DNA of 24,168 bases from ZC4RG42 sp003242425 (lineage in GTDB: Bacteria; Pseudomonadota; Gammaproteobacteria; Burkholderiales; SG8-39). The notes under the pieces were generated by a model. The model saw only the letters and a program-made list of their open reading frames with translations. It ran no database searches and had not been told where the DNA came from. The stretch spans positions 1-24,168 of the forward strand of contig CALCIE010000043.1 of the NCBI GenBank assembly GCA_937907425.1. Reading direction: 5' to 3'. A program made the position numbers and the translations under genes. This document shows, piece by piece, positions 14,850-22,953 of the stretch. Every line of letters begins with the position of its first letter. Position 1 is the first letter of the stretch.

Positions 14850-16763
14850 ATGCCCACCATCCGTCTGCCTGACGGCTCCGAGAAGCGTTTCGAGGCGCCG
14901 GTGACCGTGGCCGAAGTGGCCCAGTCCATCGGCGCTGGGCTGGCGCGCGCCGCGCTGGCCGGCCGCGTCAACGGCAAGCTGGTCGATACCTCCTACCGCA
15001 TCGAGGACGACGCCGACGTCGCCATCGTCACCGACCGCGATCCGGAAGGCCTCGAGCTCATCCGCCATTCCACGGCGCACCTGCTCGCCTACGCGGTGAA
15101 GGAGCTCTACCCCGAGGCGCAGGTGACCATCGGCCCGGTGATCGAGAACGGCTTCTACTACGACTTCTCCTACAAGCGGCCTTTCACGCCCGAGGATCTG
15201 GAGAAGATCGAGCAGCGCATGCGGGAGCTGGCGAAGCGCGACATCCCGGTCACGCGCGAAGTCTGGGAGCGCGACAAGGCGGTGGAGTTCTTCCATTCCA
15301 TCGGCGAGCACTACAAGGCCGAGATCATCGCCTCGATCCCCGAAGGCGAGGAGATCACGCTCTACCGCGAGGGCGACTTCGTCGATCTGTGCCGCGGGCC
15401 GCACGTGCCGAGCACCGGCAAGCTGAAGGTCTTCAAGCTGATGAAGGTGGCCGGGGCCTACTGGCGCGGCGATTCGCGCAACGAGATGCTGCAGCGGATC
15501 TACGGCACCGCCTGGGCGAAGAAGGAAGACCAGGACGCCTACCTCCACATGCTGGAGGAGGCCGAGAAGCGCGATCATCGCCGCCTCGGCACGCAGCTCG
15601 ACCTCTTCCACGTCCAGGACGAGGCGCCGGGCATGGTGTTCTGGCATCCCAAGGGTTGGACGCTGTGGCAGCAGGTCGAACAGTACATGCGCCGTGTCTA
15701 CCGCGAGAACGGCTATCAGGAGGTGCGCTGCCCGCAGATCCTCGACCGCGTGCTGTGGGAGAAGTCCGGGCACTGGGAGAACTACAAAGAGAACATGTTC
15801 ACCACCCACTCGGAGAATCGCGATTACGCGATCAAGCCGATGAACTGCCCGGGACATGTTCAGATCTTCAACAAGAGCCTGCGCAGCTACCGCGACCTGC
15901 CGCTGCGTTACGGCGAGTTCGGCTCCTGCCATCGCAACGAACCTTCAGGCTCGCTGCACGGCATCATGCGCGTGCGCGCCTTCACCCAGGACGACGGGCA
16001 CATCTTCTGCACGGAAGAGCAGATTCTCGACGAATGTGTCGCGTTCACCGCGCTGCTGCAGAAGGTGTACCGGGATTTCGGTTTCGACAACGTCATCTAC
16101 AAGGTCTCGACCCGGCCGGAGAAGCGCGTCGGTTCGGAAGAAGCCTGGGACAAGGCCGAGGCCGCGCTGATCGAATCGCTCAAGCGCTCGGGCTGCGACT
16201 ACGAGCTCGCCCCCGGCGAGGGCGCGTTCTACGGCCCGAAGATCGAGTATTCGCTCAAGGACGCGATCGGCCGCGTGTGGCAATGCGGCACCATCCAGGT
16301 GGACTTCAACATGCCGCAGCGCTTGGGCGCCGAGTACGTCGCGGAGGACAACACCCGCAAGGTGCCGGTGATGCTGCACCGCGCCATCCTGGGCTCGATG
16401 GAGCGCTTCATCGGCATCCTGATCGAACACTACGCCGGAGCCTTCCCGCTCTGGCTGGCACCGGTACAGGTGGTCGTCATGAACATTTCGGAGCGGCAGG
16501 CCGACTATGCGCAATCCGTCGCACAGGCGTTGCGGGAGGCCGGTTTCCGCGCCGAGGCGGATTTGCGCAACGAAAAAATTAACTATAAAATCCGCGAACA
16601 TAGCTTACAGAAGCTGCCCTATCAGGTCGTCGTGGGCGACAAGGAAAAGGCGGCGAACAAGGTGGCCGTGCGTACCCGCGGGGGAGAAGACCTGGGACAG
16701 ATGGATCTGTCGGTCTTCATCGAGCGCCTGAGGAACGAGGCGCGCCCGGGCAGCGCGGCTTAA
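14850..16763 (+). CDS. thrS: Threonyl-tRNA synthetase
   Basis: Charges tRNA-Thr in the cytoplasm and edits mischarged Ser-tRNA-Thr. The 637 residues contain a TGS domain (about 1-62), the editing domain with HSTAH at 73-77, and the class II catalytic core. Zinc ligands are visible as Cys333 (PMNCPGH), His384 (DDGHIFC) and His510 (MLHRAILGS). Motif 2 is MRVRAFTQDDGH, and the anticodon-binding domain follows from about 535. The ATG at 14850 opens the TGS domain (MPTIRLPDGS) with only a weak ribosome-binding site. It is the first gene of the translation operon and stands just after a leader terminator. Family and domain content are complete. Confidence 0.98.
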   Translation: MPTIRLPDGSEKRFEAPVTVAEVAQSIGAGLARAALAGRVNGKLVDTSYRIEDDADVAIVTDRDPEGLELIRHSTAHLLAYAVKELYPEAQVTIGPVIENGFYYDFSYKRPFTPEDLEKIEQRMRELAKRDIPVTREVWERDKAVEFFHSIGEHYKAEIIASIPEGEEITLYREGDFVDLCRGPHVPSTGKLKVFKLMKVAGAYWRGDSRNEMLQRIYGTAWAKKEDQDAYLHMLEEAEKRDHRRLGTQLDLFHVQDEAPGMVFWHPKGWTLWQQVEQYMRRVYRENGYQEVRCPQILDRVLWEKSGHWENYKENMFTTHSENRDYAIKPMNCPGHVQIFNKSLRSYRDLPLRYGEFGSCHRNEPSGSLHGIMRVRAFTQDDGHIFCTEEQILDECVAFTALLQKVYRDFGFDNVIYKVSTRPEKRVGSEEAWDKAEAALIESLKRSGCDYELAPGEGAFYGPKIEYSLKDAIGRVWQCGTIQVDFNMPQRLGAEYVAEDNTRKVPVMLHRAILGSMERFIGILIEHYAGAFPLWLAPVQVVVMNISERQADYAQSVAQALREAGFRAEADLRNEKINYKIREHSLQKLPYQVVVGDKEKAANKVAVRTRGGEDLGQMDLSVFIERLRNEARPGSAA

Positions 16764-16791
16764 TTGTTTTTCGGAGAATCGGAGAAGCAAG

Positions 16792-17367
16792 ATCGCACAG
16801 GGAAAAGCGCAGCGAATCAACGGCGAGATCACCGCGCCGGAAGTGAGACTGGTGGGTGAAGAGGGCGAACAGCTCGGCATCGTTTCCCTCGAAGAAGCGA
16901 TGCGTCTTGCCGAGGAAAAGGATCTCGATCTGGTCGAGATCGCCCCGATGGCTAAGCCGCCGGTGTGCAAGCTGATGGACTACGGGAAGTTCAAGTACCG
17001 GGAGGCCAAGAAGGCACACGAGGCGAAGCTGAAGCAGAAGCAGATCCAGGTCAAGGAAATCAAGTTCCGGCCGAGCACCGACGAGGGCGATTACAAGATC
17101 AAACTGCGCAACCTGATCAAGTTCCTGGAGGAAGGCGACAAGGCGAAAGTGACCTTGCGCTTCCGGGGGCGCGAACTGGCGCATCAGGAACTCGGTCAGC
17201 GCTTGCTTCAGCGGGTTCGTGACGATCTGGAGCCTTACGGCGTGGTCGAGCAGTGGCCCAAGATGGAGGGCCGCCAGCTGGTGATGGTGATCGCACCGAA
17301 GAAGCCCGGATCGAAGAAGGGCGGGACCAAGCAGCCGCCCCAGGAATCTCCCGCCGCACAGAGTTAG
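16792..17367 (+). CDS. infC: Translation initiation factor IF-3 (AUC start)
   Basis: Binds the 30S subunit, prevents 70S reassociation and rejects non-standard initiation. The 191 residues start at ATC 16792, reading (M)AQGKAQRINGEITAPEVRLV, with GGAG 7 bp upstream. A later GTG or ATG start would remove the conserved N-terminal strand. A rare start codon is the family hallmark (AUU in Escherichia coli) and makes synthesis self-limiting because IF-3 discriminates against it. The N domain holds DLDLVEIAPMAKPPVCKLMDYGKFKY; the C domain holds VKEIKFRP and VTLRFRGRE. The gene lies 28 bp after thrS. The tail after about 170 is Lys/Gly/Gln/Pro-rich. Confidence 0.97.
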   Translation: MAQGKAQRINGEITAPEVRLVGEEGEQLGIVSLEEAMRLAEEKDLDLVEIAPMAKPPVCKLMDYGKFKYREAKKAHEAKLKQKQIQVKEIKFRPSTDEGDYKIKLRNLIKFLEEGDKAKVTLRFRGRELAHQELGQRLLQRVRDDLEPYGVVEQWPKMEGRQLVMVIAPKKPGSKKGGTKQPPQESPAAQS

Positions 17368-17383
17368 TGAGGCGGAAGCAGGT

Positions 17384-17403
17384 CCTCGCGCGAGCGGGGT
17401 TTT
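17384..17403 (+). terminator. Terminator-like hairpin between infC and rpmI
   Basis: CCTCGC, tetraloop GCGA, GCGGGG (one T-G pair), followed by TTTT. It lies inside the operon, 16 bp after infC. Partial termination or an L20-linked control site are both possible. Confidence 0.5.
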
Positions 17404-17474
17404 AAAACAAGTGGTGCCGCGGTCCAAAAGCGCTCGCCAGAGCCACCCGGCGTCAGGCTAAAAACGGAGTTGTT

Positions 17475-17672
17475 ATGCCGAAGATGAAAACCAAGCGCGG
17501 CGCTGCCAAGCGCTTCCGCGTGCGTGGCAGCGGAAGCATCAAGCGCAGCCAGGCGTTCCTGCGTCACATCCTCACCAAGAAGTCCACGAAGCGCAAACGT
17601 CAGCTCCGTGGTACGACCCAGGTTCATGGCAGCGATGTGCGTGCCGTGCGCGCGATGCTGCCCTACGCATAA
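17475..17672 (+). CDS. rpmI: 50S ribosomal protein bL35
   Basis: Small basic protein of the large ribosomal subunit, 65 residues. MPKMKTKRGAAKRFRVRGSG and the KRSQAFLRHILTKKS stretch are the family signature. CGGAG stands 6 bp before the ATG. It is separated from infC by a 107-bp gap with a hairpin and is followed by rplT after 12 bp. Confidence 0.97.
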   Translation: MPKMKTKRGAAKRFRVRGSGSIKRSQAFLRHILTKKSTKRKRQLRGTTQVHGSDVRAVRAMLPYA

Positions 17673-17684
17673 GGAGACGCAGCA

Positions 17685-18044
17685 ATGCCCAGAGTGAAAC
17701 GTGGCGTCATCGCTCGCGCCAAGCACAAGAAAGTCATCGCGGCCGCCAAAGGCTTTCGCGGCCGCCGGAAGAACGTTTTCCGCGTCGCCAAAGAAGCGGT
17801 GATGAAGGCGGGGCAGTATGCCTACCGCGACCGCCGCGCCAAGAAACGGACCTTCCGTGCCTTGTGGATCGCGCGGATCAATGCCGCGGCCCGCGAACAC
17901 GGCCTGACCTACAGCGTGTTCATGAACGGCCTCAAGAAGGCTCAGATCGAGATCGACCGCAAGGTGCTGGCCGACATCGCCGTGGCCGACAAGGCGGGAT
18001 TCGCCAAGCTCGCCGAACAGGCCAAGGCGCGTCTGGCTGCCTGA
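17685..18044 (+). CDS. rplT: 50S ribosomal protein bL20
   Basis: Assembly protein of the large subunit and, in well-studied bacteria, the translational repressor of rpmI-rplT. The 119 residues begin MPRVKRGVIARAKHKKVIAAAKGFRGRRKN, given here in family terms as the long basic N-terminal helix. The globular C domain has YSVFMNGLKKAQIEIDRKVL. AAGGAG stands 8 bp before the ATG. Length and sequence are typical. Confidence 0.97.
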   Translation: MPRVKRGVIARAKHKKVIAAAKGFRGRRKNVFRVAKEAVMKAGQYAYRDRRAKKRTFRALWIARINAAAREHGLTYSVFMNGLKKAQIEIDRKVLADIAVADKAGFAKLAEQAKARLAA

Positions 18045-18056
18045 GACCGTAGTACC

Positions 18057-18085
18057 CGCCCGCCCGTGCGAACGGGCGGGCGTTT
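18057..18085 (+). terminator. Strong terminator/attenuator hairpin between rplT and pheS
   Basis: A perfect 11-bp stem (18057-18067 with 18072-18082) capped by GCGA and followed by TTT. It stands 12 bp past rplT and 77 bp before pheS. The short T run suggests partial termination. No Phe-rich leader peptide is visible, so classic pheST attenuation is not supported. Confidence 0.65.
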
Positions 18086-18161
18086 CACCGATTCATAAGA
18101 CATCGCCGTCGTCGCGGCGGGCGGTGTATCCGCAAGCGGCGCACAGGGAACGTTTCGAACG

Positions 18162-19151
18162 ATGCAAGACCTCGAGGCCATCGTCGCTGAAGCGATCGCG
18201 CAGTTCAACGAAACCGACGATCCCGCCGCACTGGAGCAGGTCAAGGCCCGTTATCTCGGCAAGACCGGCTCGCTCACCGAATTGCTGAAAGGGCTGGGCA
18301 AGCTCCCGCCCGAAGAGCGCCGCAGCGCCGGCGCCCGCATCAACGAAGCCAAGGACCGCATCGAAGCCGCGCTCGTCGCGCGCCGCCAGGCGCTGGCGCA
18401 GGCCGCGCTCGATGCGCGCCTCGCGGAGGAATCGCTCGACGTCACGCTCCCGGGGCGCGGACGGCGCCGCGGCGGGCTGCATCCGGTCATCCGCACCTGG
18501 ATGCGCGTGGAGGAGATCTTCCGTTCCATCGGCTTCGATGTCGCCGACGGTCCCGAGATCGAAACCGACTGGTACAACTTCACCGCATTGAACCAGCCGG
18601 AAAACCATCCGGCGCGTTCGATGCACGACACCTTCTATCTCGACGAAGGCGGCTATCTGCTGCGCACGCATACCAGTCCGATGCAGGTGCGCTACGCGCG
18701 CATGCACAAGCCGCCGATCAAGGTCATCGCGCCGGGACGCACCTATCGCGTCGACAGCGACGCCACGCACTCGCCCATGTTCCACCAGGTCGAGGGCCTG
18801 TGGATCGACGAGAACATCAGCTTCGCCGATCTCAAGGGCGTGTACACCGATTTCCTGCGCCGCTTCTTCGAGACCGACGATCTGCAGGTGCGCTTCCGCC
18901 CCTCGTTCTTCCCGTTCACCGAGCCTTCGGCCGAAATCGACATGGCGTTCAAGGACGGCCGCTGGCTGGAGATTTCAGGCGCCGGTCAGGTGCATCCGAA
19001 CGTGATCCGCAATTACGGGCTCGATCCGGAGCGATACATCGGCTTCGCGTTCGGCAGCGGTCTGGAACGGTTGACGATGCTGCGCTACGGCATCAACGAC
19101 CTGCGCCTGTTCTACGAAAACGATCTGCGCTTCCTGCGGCAGTTCAACTGA
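18162..19151 (+). CDS. pheS: Phenylalanyl-tRNA synthetase alpha subunit
   Basis: Catalytic subunit of the (alpha-beta)2 enzyme that charges tRNA-Phe. The 329 residues have an N-terminal coiled coil (about 1-85) that binds tRNA, then the class II core: PGRTYRVDSDATHSPMFHQ, motif 2 region FRPSFFPFTEPSAE, GAGQVHPNV and motif 3 GFAFGSGLERLTMLRYGIND. The FGxGxER pattern includes the ATP-binding Arg. The ATG at 18162 gives the usual N-terminus MQDLEAIV; the ribosome-binding site is weak and distant. pheT follows after 19 bp. Confidence 0.98.
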   Translation: MQDLEAIVAEAIAQFNETDDPAALEQVKARYLGKTGSLTELLKGLGKLPPEERRSAGARINEAKDRIEAALVARRQALAQAALDARLAEESLDVTLPGRGRRRGGLHPVIRTWMRVEEIFRSIGFDVADGPEIETDWYNFTALNQPENHPARSMHDTFYLDEGGYLLRTHTSPMQVRYARMHKPPIKVIAPGRTYRVDSDATHSPMFHQVEGLWIDENISFADLKGVYTDFLRRFFETDDLQVRFRPSFFPFTEPSAEIDMAFKDGRWLEISGAGQVHPNVIRNYGLDPERYIGFAFGSGLERLTMLRYGINDLRLFYENDLRFLRQFN

Positions 19152-19170
19152 ACGTCGCGGACCAACGTCT

Positions 19171-21570
19171 ATGCAATTCTCGGAAAGCTGGCTACGCACC
19201 TGGGTCAATCCGTCGATCGATACGGATGCGCTCGCGCACACGCTTACCATGGCGGGGCTGGAAGTGGAGGAGGTGCGCCGCGTCGCGCCGCCCTTCAGCG
19301 GCGTGGTGGTGGCCGAAGTGCTGGAGGTCGCCAAGCACCCCAACGCCGACCGGCTGAGCGTCTGTCAGGTGAACGCGGGCACGGGCACGACGCTCAACAT
19401 CGTCTGCGGCGCGCCGAACGTGCGCGCCGGCATGAAGGTGCCCTGCGCGCTGGTGGGCGCGAAGCTCCCGGGCGAAAACGGCTCGGTGTTCGAAATCAAG
19501 GCGGTGAAGATGCGCGGCGTCGACAGCCACGGCATGCTCTGTTCGGCGCGCGAACTGGGTGTGTCCGAGGATGCGAGCGGCCTGCTGGAACTGCCCGCCG
19601 ATGCGCCGGTCGGGATGGATTTCCGCGCCTACCGCGACCTGGACGACGCGCTTTTCACGCTCAAGCTCACGCCCAACCGCGCCGACTGCCTGTCGATCCG
19701 CGGCGTGGCACGCGAAGTCGCGGCGCTGACCAACGCGCCGCTCGACGCGTTGAGGATCGAGCCGGTCAAACCGACCATCGACGACCGCTTTCCGGTGCGC
19801 ATCAGCTCGCCGGCCGGCTGCGGGCGTTTCGCCGGCCGCGTGGTGCGCAACGTCAACGCGAACGCGCCCACGCCCGACTGGATGAAAGAGCGTCTCGCGC
19901 GCAGCGGACAGCGTTCCATCTCCGCGCTGGTGGACGTGACGAACTACGTCATGCTCGAACTGGGGCAGCCGCTGCACGTGTACGACCTCGCCAAGCTGCG
20001 GGGCGGCATCGAGGTGCGTTTCGGCCGCAAGGGCGAGCAGCTCAAGCTGCTCAACGAGCAGACAGTCGAGCTCGACGAGGACGTGCTGGCCATCACCGAT
20101 GAACGCGGGCCCATCGGCCTTGCAGGCATCATGGGCGGCGACAGCACCAAGGCCGAGCTCGACACGCGCGACATCTTCCTGGAAAGCGCGTTCTTCTATC
20201 CGGATGCCATCGCCGGCCGCGCACGGCGCTACAACTTTTCCACCGACGCCTCGCATCGTTTCGAGCGCGGCGTGGATTTCGCGCGCAACGTCGAGGCGCT
20301 CGAACGCACCACGCAGCTGATCCTGGAAATCTGCGGCGGCGAGGCGGGGCCGGTGACCGATGTGGTCGCGGCGCTGCCGGAGCGCAAGCCGGTGCGCATG
20401 CGCACCGCACGCGCGGCCCGGATCATCGGCCTTGCCGTGCCCGAGGACGAGATCGCGCGCATTTTCGAACGCCTGGGTTTCGACACCACGCGCGACGCCG
20501 AAGGCTTCACGGTGGTGCCGCCTTCCTACCGCTTCGACATCGCCATCGAGGAAGACCTGATCGAAGAGGTGGCGCGGATTTACGGGTTCGAACGCATTCC
20601 CAGCCAGCCGCCCGTCGCGCCGGCCGTGATGCGCGCGCAGCCGGAAGGACGCCGCAGCGTGCATGCGCTGCGGCTGGCGCTCGCCGCGCGCGACTACCAG
20701 GAAGTGGTGAATTTCAGTTTCGTCGACGAAGCCTGGGAAGCGGACTTCGCCGGCAACACCCGGCCTTTGCGACTGCTCAACCCCATCGCCAGCCACCTGA
20801 GCGTCATGCGCACCACGCTCATCGGCGGGCTGGTGGACAACGCGCGCTACAACATCAACCGCAAGGCGGCGCGCGTGCGGGTGTTCGAATTGGGCCGCGT
20901 CTTCCTGCGCGTGCCCGAGGTCCAGGACGGCGCGCTCGACGTAAAGGGTGTCGCCCAGCCCCTACGGATCGGCGGCCTGGCCTACGGCGGCGTCAACGCG
21001 GAGCAGTGGGGAGAACCCTACCGTGCGGTGGATTTCTACGACGTCAAGGCCGACGTCGAGACTCTGCTCGAACCCTTGCAGGCGCGCTTCGTCAAAGCTG
21101 TTCATCCCGCGCTGCATCCGGGCCGTTCGGCGCGGATCGAGCTGGGCGGTCGCGCCGTCGGCTGGATCGGCGAGCTGCATCCGCAATGGCAGCAGAAATA
21201 CGAGCTGCCGGCGCCGGCGGTGGTGTTCGAGCTGGAGGTCGAGCCGCTGCTCGACATCGGCGTGCCGCGCTATGCCGAGGTATCGAAATTCCCGGCGGTC
21301 ATCCGCGACCGGGCGATGCTGGTGGACGAACACATCGAGGCGCAGGCGCTGCTGGATGCCCTGGAAAGCGTCCGGCCGGCTTTTGTGCGGGAGATTACGC
21401 TGTTCGATCTGTACCGCGGGAAGGGCATCCCGGAAGGCAAAAAAAGCCTTGCTTTCCGGGTAGTTATGCAAGATACTGGCCGCACGCTGACCGACGCGGA
21501 GGTCGACGCCGCCATGGCGCAGCTGACGGAAGCGTTGGTGAGCCGCTTCGGCGCACAACAACGGATCTAG
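19171..21570 (+). CDS. pheT: Phenylalanyl-tRNA synthetase beta subunit
   Basis: Structural and editing subunit partner of PheS. The 799 residues are full length: an N-terminal region MQFSESWLRTWVNPSI, an OB-fold tRNA-binding domain (about 39-148), the B3/B4 editing module (LTPNRADCLSIRGVAREVAA), the B5 domain around 400-475, the catalytic-like core and a C-terminal FDX-ACB anticodon-binding domain from about 705 (EVSKFPAVIRDRAMLVDE). It lies between pheS and ihfA as in many proteobacteria. No frameshift is seen. Confidence 0.98.
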   Translation: MQFSESWLRTWVNPSIDTDALAHTLTMAGLEVEEVRRVAPPFSGVVVAEVLEVAKHPNADRLSVCQVNAGTGTTLNIVCGAPNVRAGMKVPCALVGAKLPGENGSVFEIKAVKMRGVDSHGMLCSARELGVSEDASGLLELPADAPVGMDFRAYRDLDDALFTLKLTPNRADCLSIRGVAREVAALTNAPLDALRIEPVKPTIDDRFPVRISSPAGCGRFAGRVVRNVNANAPTPDWMKERLARSGQRSISALVDVTNYVMLELGQPLHVYDLAKLRGGIEVRFGRKGEQLKLLNEQTVELDEDVLAITDERGPIGLAGIMGGDSTKAELDTRDIFLESAFFYPDAIAGRARRYNFSTDASHRFERGVDFARNVEALERTTQLILEICGGEAGPVTDVVAALPERKPVRMRTARAARIIGLAVPEDEIARIFERLGFDTTRDAEGFTVVPPSYRFDIAIEEDLIEEVARIYGFERIPSQPPVAPAVMRAQPEGRRSVHALRLALAARDYQEVVNFSFVDEAWEADFAGNTRPLRLLNPIASHLSVMRTTLIGGLVDNARYNINRKAARVRVFELGRVFLRVPEVQDGALDVKGVAQPLRIGGLAYGGVNAEQWGEPYRAVDFYDVKADVETLLEPLQARFVKAVHPALHPGRSARIELGGRAVGWIGELHPQWQQKYELPAPAVVFELEVEPLLDIGVPRYAEVSKFPAVIRDRAMLVDEHIEAQALLDALESVRPAFVREITLFDLYRGKGIPEGKKSLAFRVVMQDTGRTLTDAEVDAAMAQLTEALVSRFGAQQRI

Positions 21571-21580
21571 GGGAGAAGGA

Positions 21581-21895
21581 ATGACTCTCACAAAGGCCGA
21601 GCTGGCCGACATGCTGTTCGAAAAGGTCGGGCTGAACAAGCGCGAAGCGAAAGATATGGTCGAGGCCTTCTTCGAGGAAATCCGGCTGGCGCTGGAGAGC
21701 GGCGAAAGCGTGAAGCTGTCCGGCTTCGGCAATTTCCAGTTGCGCGACAAGCCGCAACGGCCCGGCCGCAACCCCAAGACCGGCGAAGAGATTCCCATCA
21801 CCGCGCGGCGTGTCGTAACGTTCCATGCCAGCCAGAAACTGAAGGCACTCGTGGAGCAGGCTCATGCCGGAAAGCAGCAAGAGCGCCAGCACTGA
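21581..21895 (+). CDS. ihfA: Integration host factor alpha subunit
   Basis: Sequence-specific DNA-bending protein acting as a heterodimer with IhfB in the nucleoid, recombination and sigma-54-dependent transcription. The 104 residues begin MTLTKAELADMLFEKVGLNKREAK. The beta-arm with the intercalating Pro is visible as GRNPKTGEEIPITARRVVTFH. GGAGAAGG stands just before the ATG, 10 bp after pheT. The 3' end overlaps the next gene by 32 bp. The position after pheT distinguishes it from HU and IhfB. Confidence 0.96.
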   Translation: MTLTKAELADMLFEKVGLNKREAKDMVEAFFEEIRLALESGESVKLSGFGNFQLRDKPQRPGRNPKTGEEIPITARRVVTFHASQKLKALVEQAHAGKQQERQH

Positions 21896-22223
21896 ATTGC
21901 CGCCCATCCCGGCCAAGCGTTACTTCACCATCGGCGAAGTGAGCGAGCTGTGCGGCGTCAAACCGCACGTACTACGTTACTGGGAACAGGAATTCACCCA
22001 GCTCAAACCGGTCAAGCGGCGGGGCAACCGCCGCTACTACCAGCACCACGAGGTGCTGCTGGTCCGGCGCATCCGCGAGCTGCTGTACGAACAGGGTTTC
22101 ACCATCAGCGGCGCGCGCAATCGCCTCGACGAGAGCATGCGCGAACGTCACAATCCGTCCGCGCCCGATCTCGCGGCGGTGCGGCGCGAGATCCAGAGCG
22201 TGTTGCAACTGCTGGAAAGCTGA
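21864..22223 (+). CDS. MerR-family transcriptional regulator
   Basis: DNA-binding regulator of 119 residues. The winged helix-turn-helix is at about 20-90: YFTIGEVSELCGVKPHVLRYWEQEF, then the wing VKRRGNRRYYQHHEV. A short C-terminal helix (about 95-119) probably forms the dimer coiled coil. No cysteine cluster for metal sensing is present, so a MerR mercury or copper role is excluded. A gene of this type is regularly found after ihfA in betaproteobacteria and its targets are not known to me. The ATG at 21864 lies inside ihfA, with GGAG 7 bp upstream; the 32-bp overlap suggests coupled translation. Confidence 0.93.
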   Translation: MPESSKSASTELPPIPAKRYFTIGEVSELCGVKPHVLRYWEQEFTQLKPVKRRGNRRYYQHHEVLLVRRIRELLYEQGFTISGARNRLDESMRERHNPSAPDLAAVRREIQSVLQLLES

Positions 22224-22233
22224 ATCGGCCGGT

Positions 22234-22262
22234 TCTTCCCGCCAACCCCTCTGTTATATAAT
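22234..22262 (+). promoter_or_regulatory. Promoter of tRNA-Pro
   Basis: A perfect TATAAT (22257-22262) lies 11 bp before the tRNA. The -35 region (TCTTCC at 17-bp spacing) is poor. Confidence 0.55.
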
Positions 22263-22273
22263 TACCGTCACGT

Positions 22274-22350
22274 CGGGGCGTAGCGCAGCCTGGTAGCGCA
22301 CCTGCATGGGGTGCAGGGGGTCGGAAGTTCGAATCTTCTCGCCCCGACCA
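22274..22350 (+). tRNA. tRNA-Pro (anticodon GGG)
   Basis: A 77-nt cloverleaf. Acceptor CGGGGCG pairs with CGCCCCG and encoded ACCA follows. The anticodon arm CCTGC-ATGGGGT-GCAGG carries GGG, which reads CCC and CCU. A tRNA-Pro after the ihfA-merR pair is a conserved betaproteobacterial arrangement. Confidence 0.97.
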
Positions 22351-22368
22351 TCATCTGACCGGACATCG

Positions 22369-22396
22369 AGGCCATCCTGCCTTGGATGGCCTTTTT
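22369..22396 (+). terminator. Intrinsic terminator of tRNA-Pro
   Basis: AGGCCATCC, loop TGCCTT, GGATGGCCT and then TTTT: a 9-bp stem with a T tract, 18 bp after the tRNA. It closes the thrS-to-tRNA-Pro region. The next 208 bp hold no gene that I can support. Confidence 0.92.
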
Positions 22397-22604
22397 GTTT
22401 GGGTGCCGCCGGATGCGGCAGCGCTCGCATCGGCGCTGTGCCGCCGTCCCCTTTCTAACGCTGCTTCAAAAGCGCGCCAGCCGAAGCGTGCGATGCGCAA
22501 TATGTCGCAACGAAGCAACGCTCCTTATATATCGATGTGAAATCTTTCTACTGGGGATTTGCGCCTGGGCGCATAATGAGCGCGCATTCATTCGGAGCAC
22601 CATC

Positions 22605-22778
22605 GTGGAACAAGGTCAAGGCGACAGTAGCAGTCCAATCCCCTATTCGATGAGTTTTGCCGGTTCTCAGCGCGAGGACCGTGAGCCGGCCGGCGCCAAA
22701 CAGGAAGCGAAACCGCTCGATGCCGGTCTGGAATGGCCGGGGCCGCTCGACGGGCCGCTCGGCTACTCGGAGACTTGA
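22605..22778 (+). CDS. Small hydrophilic protein, 57 residues, unknown
   Basis: Reads (M)EQGQGDSSSPIPYSMSFAGS and ends GPLDGPLGYSET. It is rich in Pro, Gly, Glu and Ser, with no hydrophobic helix or Cys, so it is probably disordered and cytoplasmic. Support for a real gene: GGAG 8 bp before the GTG at 22605, a CATAAT -10-like box at 22571-22576, and a strong intrinsic terminator 66 bp after the stop. An internal ATG at 22650 is an alternative start without a ribosome-binding site. I recognise no family. Against it: the length is short and the unit might instead be a small RNA. Confidence 0.5.
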   Translation: MEQGQGDSSSPIPYSMSFAGSQREDREPAGAKQEAKPLDAGLEWPGPLDGPLGYSET

Positions 22779-22844
22779 GCGCACAAGCTGCGCTCGAGCA
22801 GGAATACAGGAAGAAGCAAAAACTCAGGGAGCAGGAAGGAAGAG

Positions 22845-22872
22845 GCCGCGCCTCGGGGCGCGGCTTTTTTTC
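22845..22872 (+). terminator. Intrinsic terminator after the 57-residue gene
   Basis: GCCGCGCC, loop TCGG, GGCGCGGC and eight T. The perfect stem and long T tract on the plus strand show that a plus-strand transcript ends here. Confidence 0.92.
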
Positions 22873-22909
22873 GCCGGGGGATGAGGCCCGGCCACGCGTG
22901 CCCGAACGA

Positions 22910-22935
22910 AAAAGCCCCGCACAGGGCGGGGCTTC
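22910..22935 (-). terminator. Intrinsic terminator of the iron-binding-protein gene
   Basis: AAGCCCCGC and GCGGGGCTT form a 9-bp stem around a 5-nt loop. On the minus strand the T run continues for five bases. It is 18 bp past the stop at 22954. Confidence 0.9.
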
Positions 22936-22953
22936 GATGCGAGGCGCTGCGGC

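Noticed and set aside
19192..20796. Minus-strand open frame of 534 codons opposite pheT
   Set aside because: Antisense of a complete, well-conserved pheT; composition is typical of a reverse-frame artefact.
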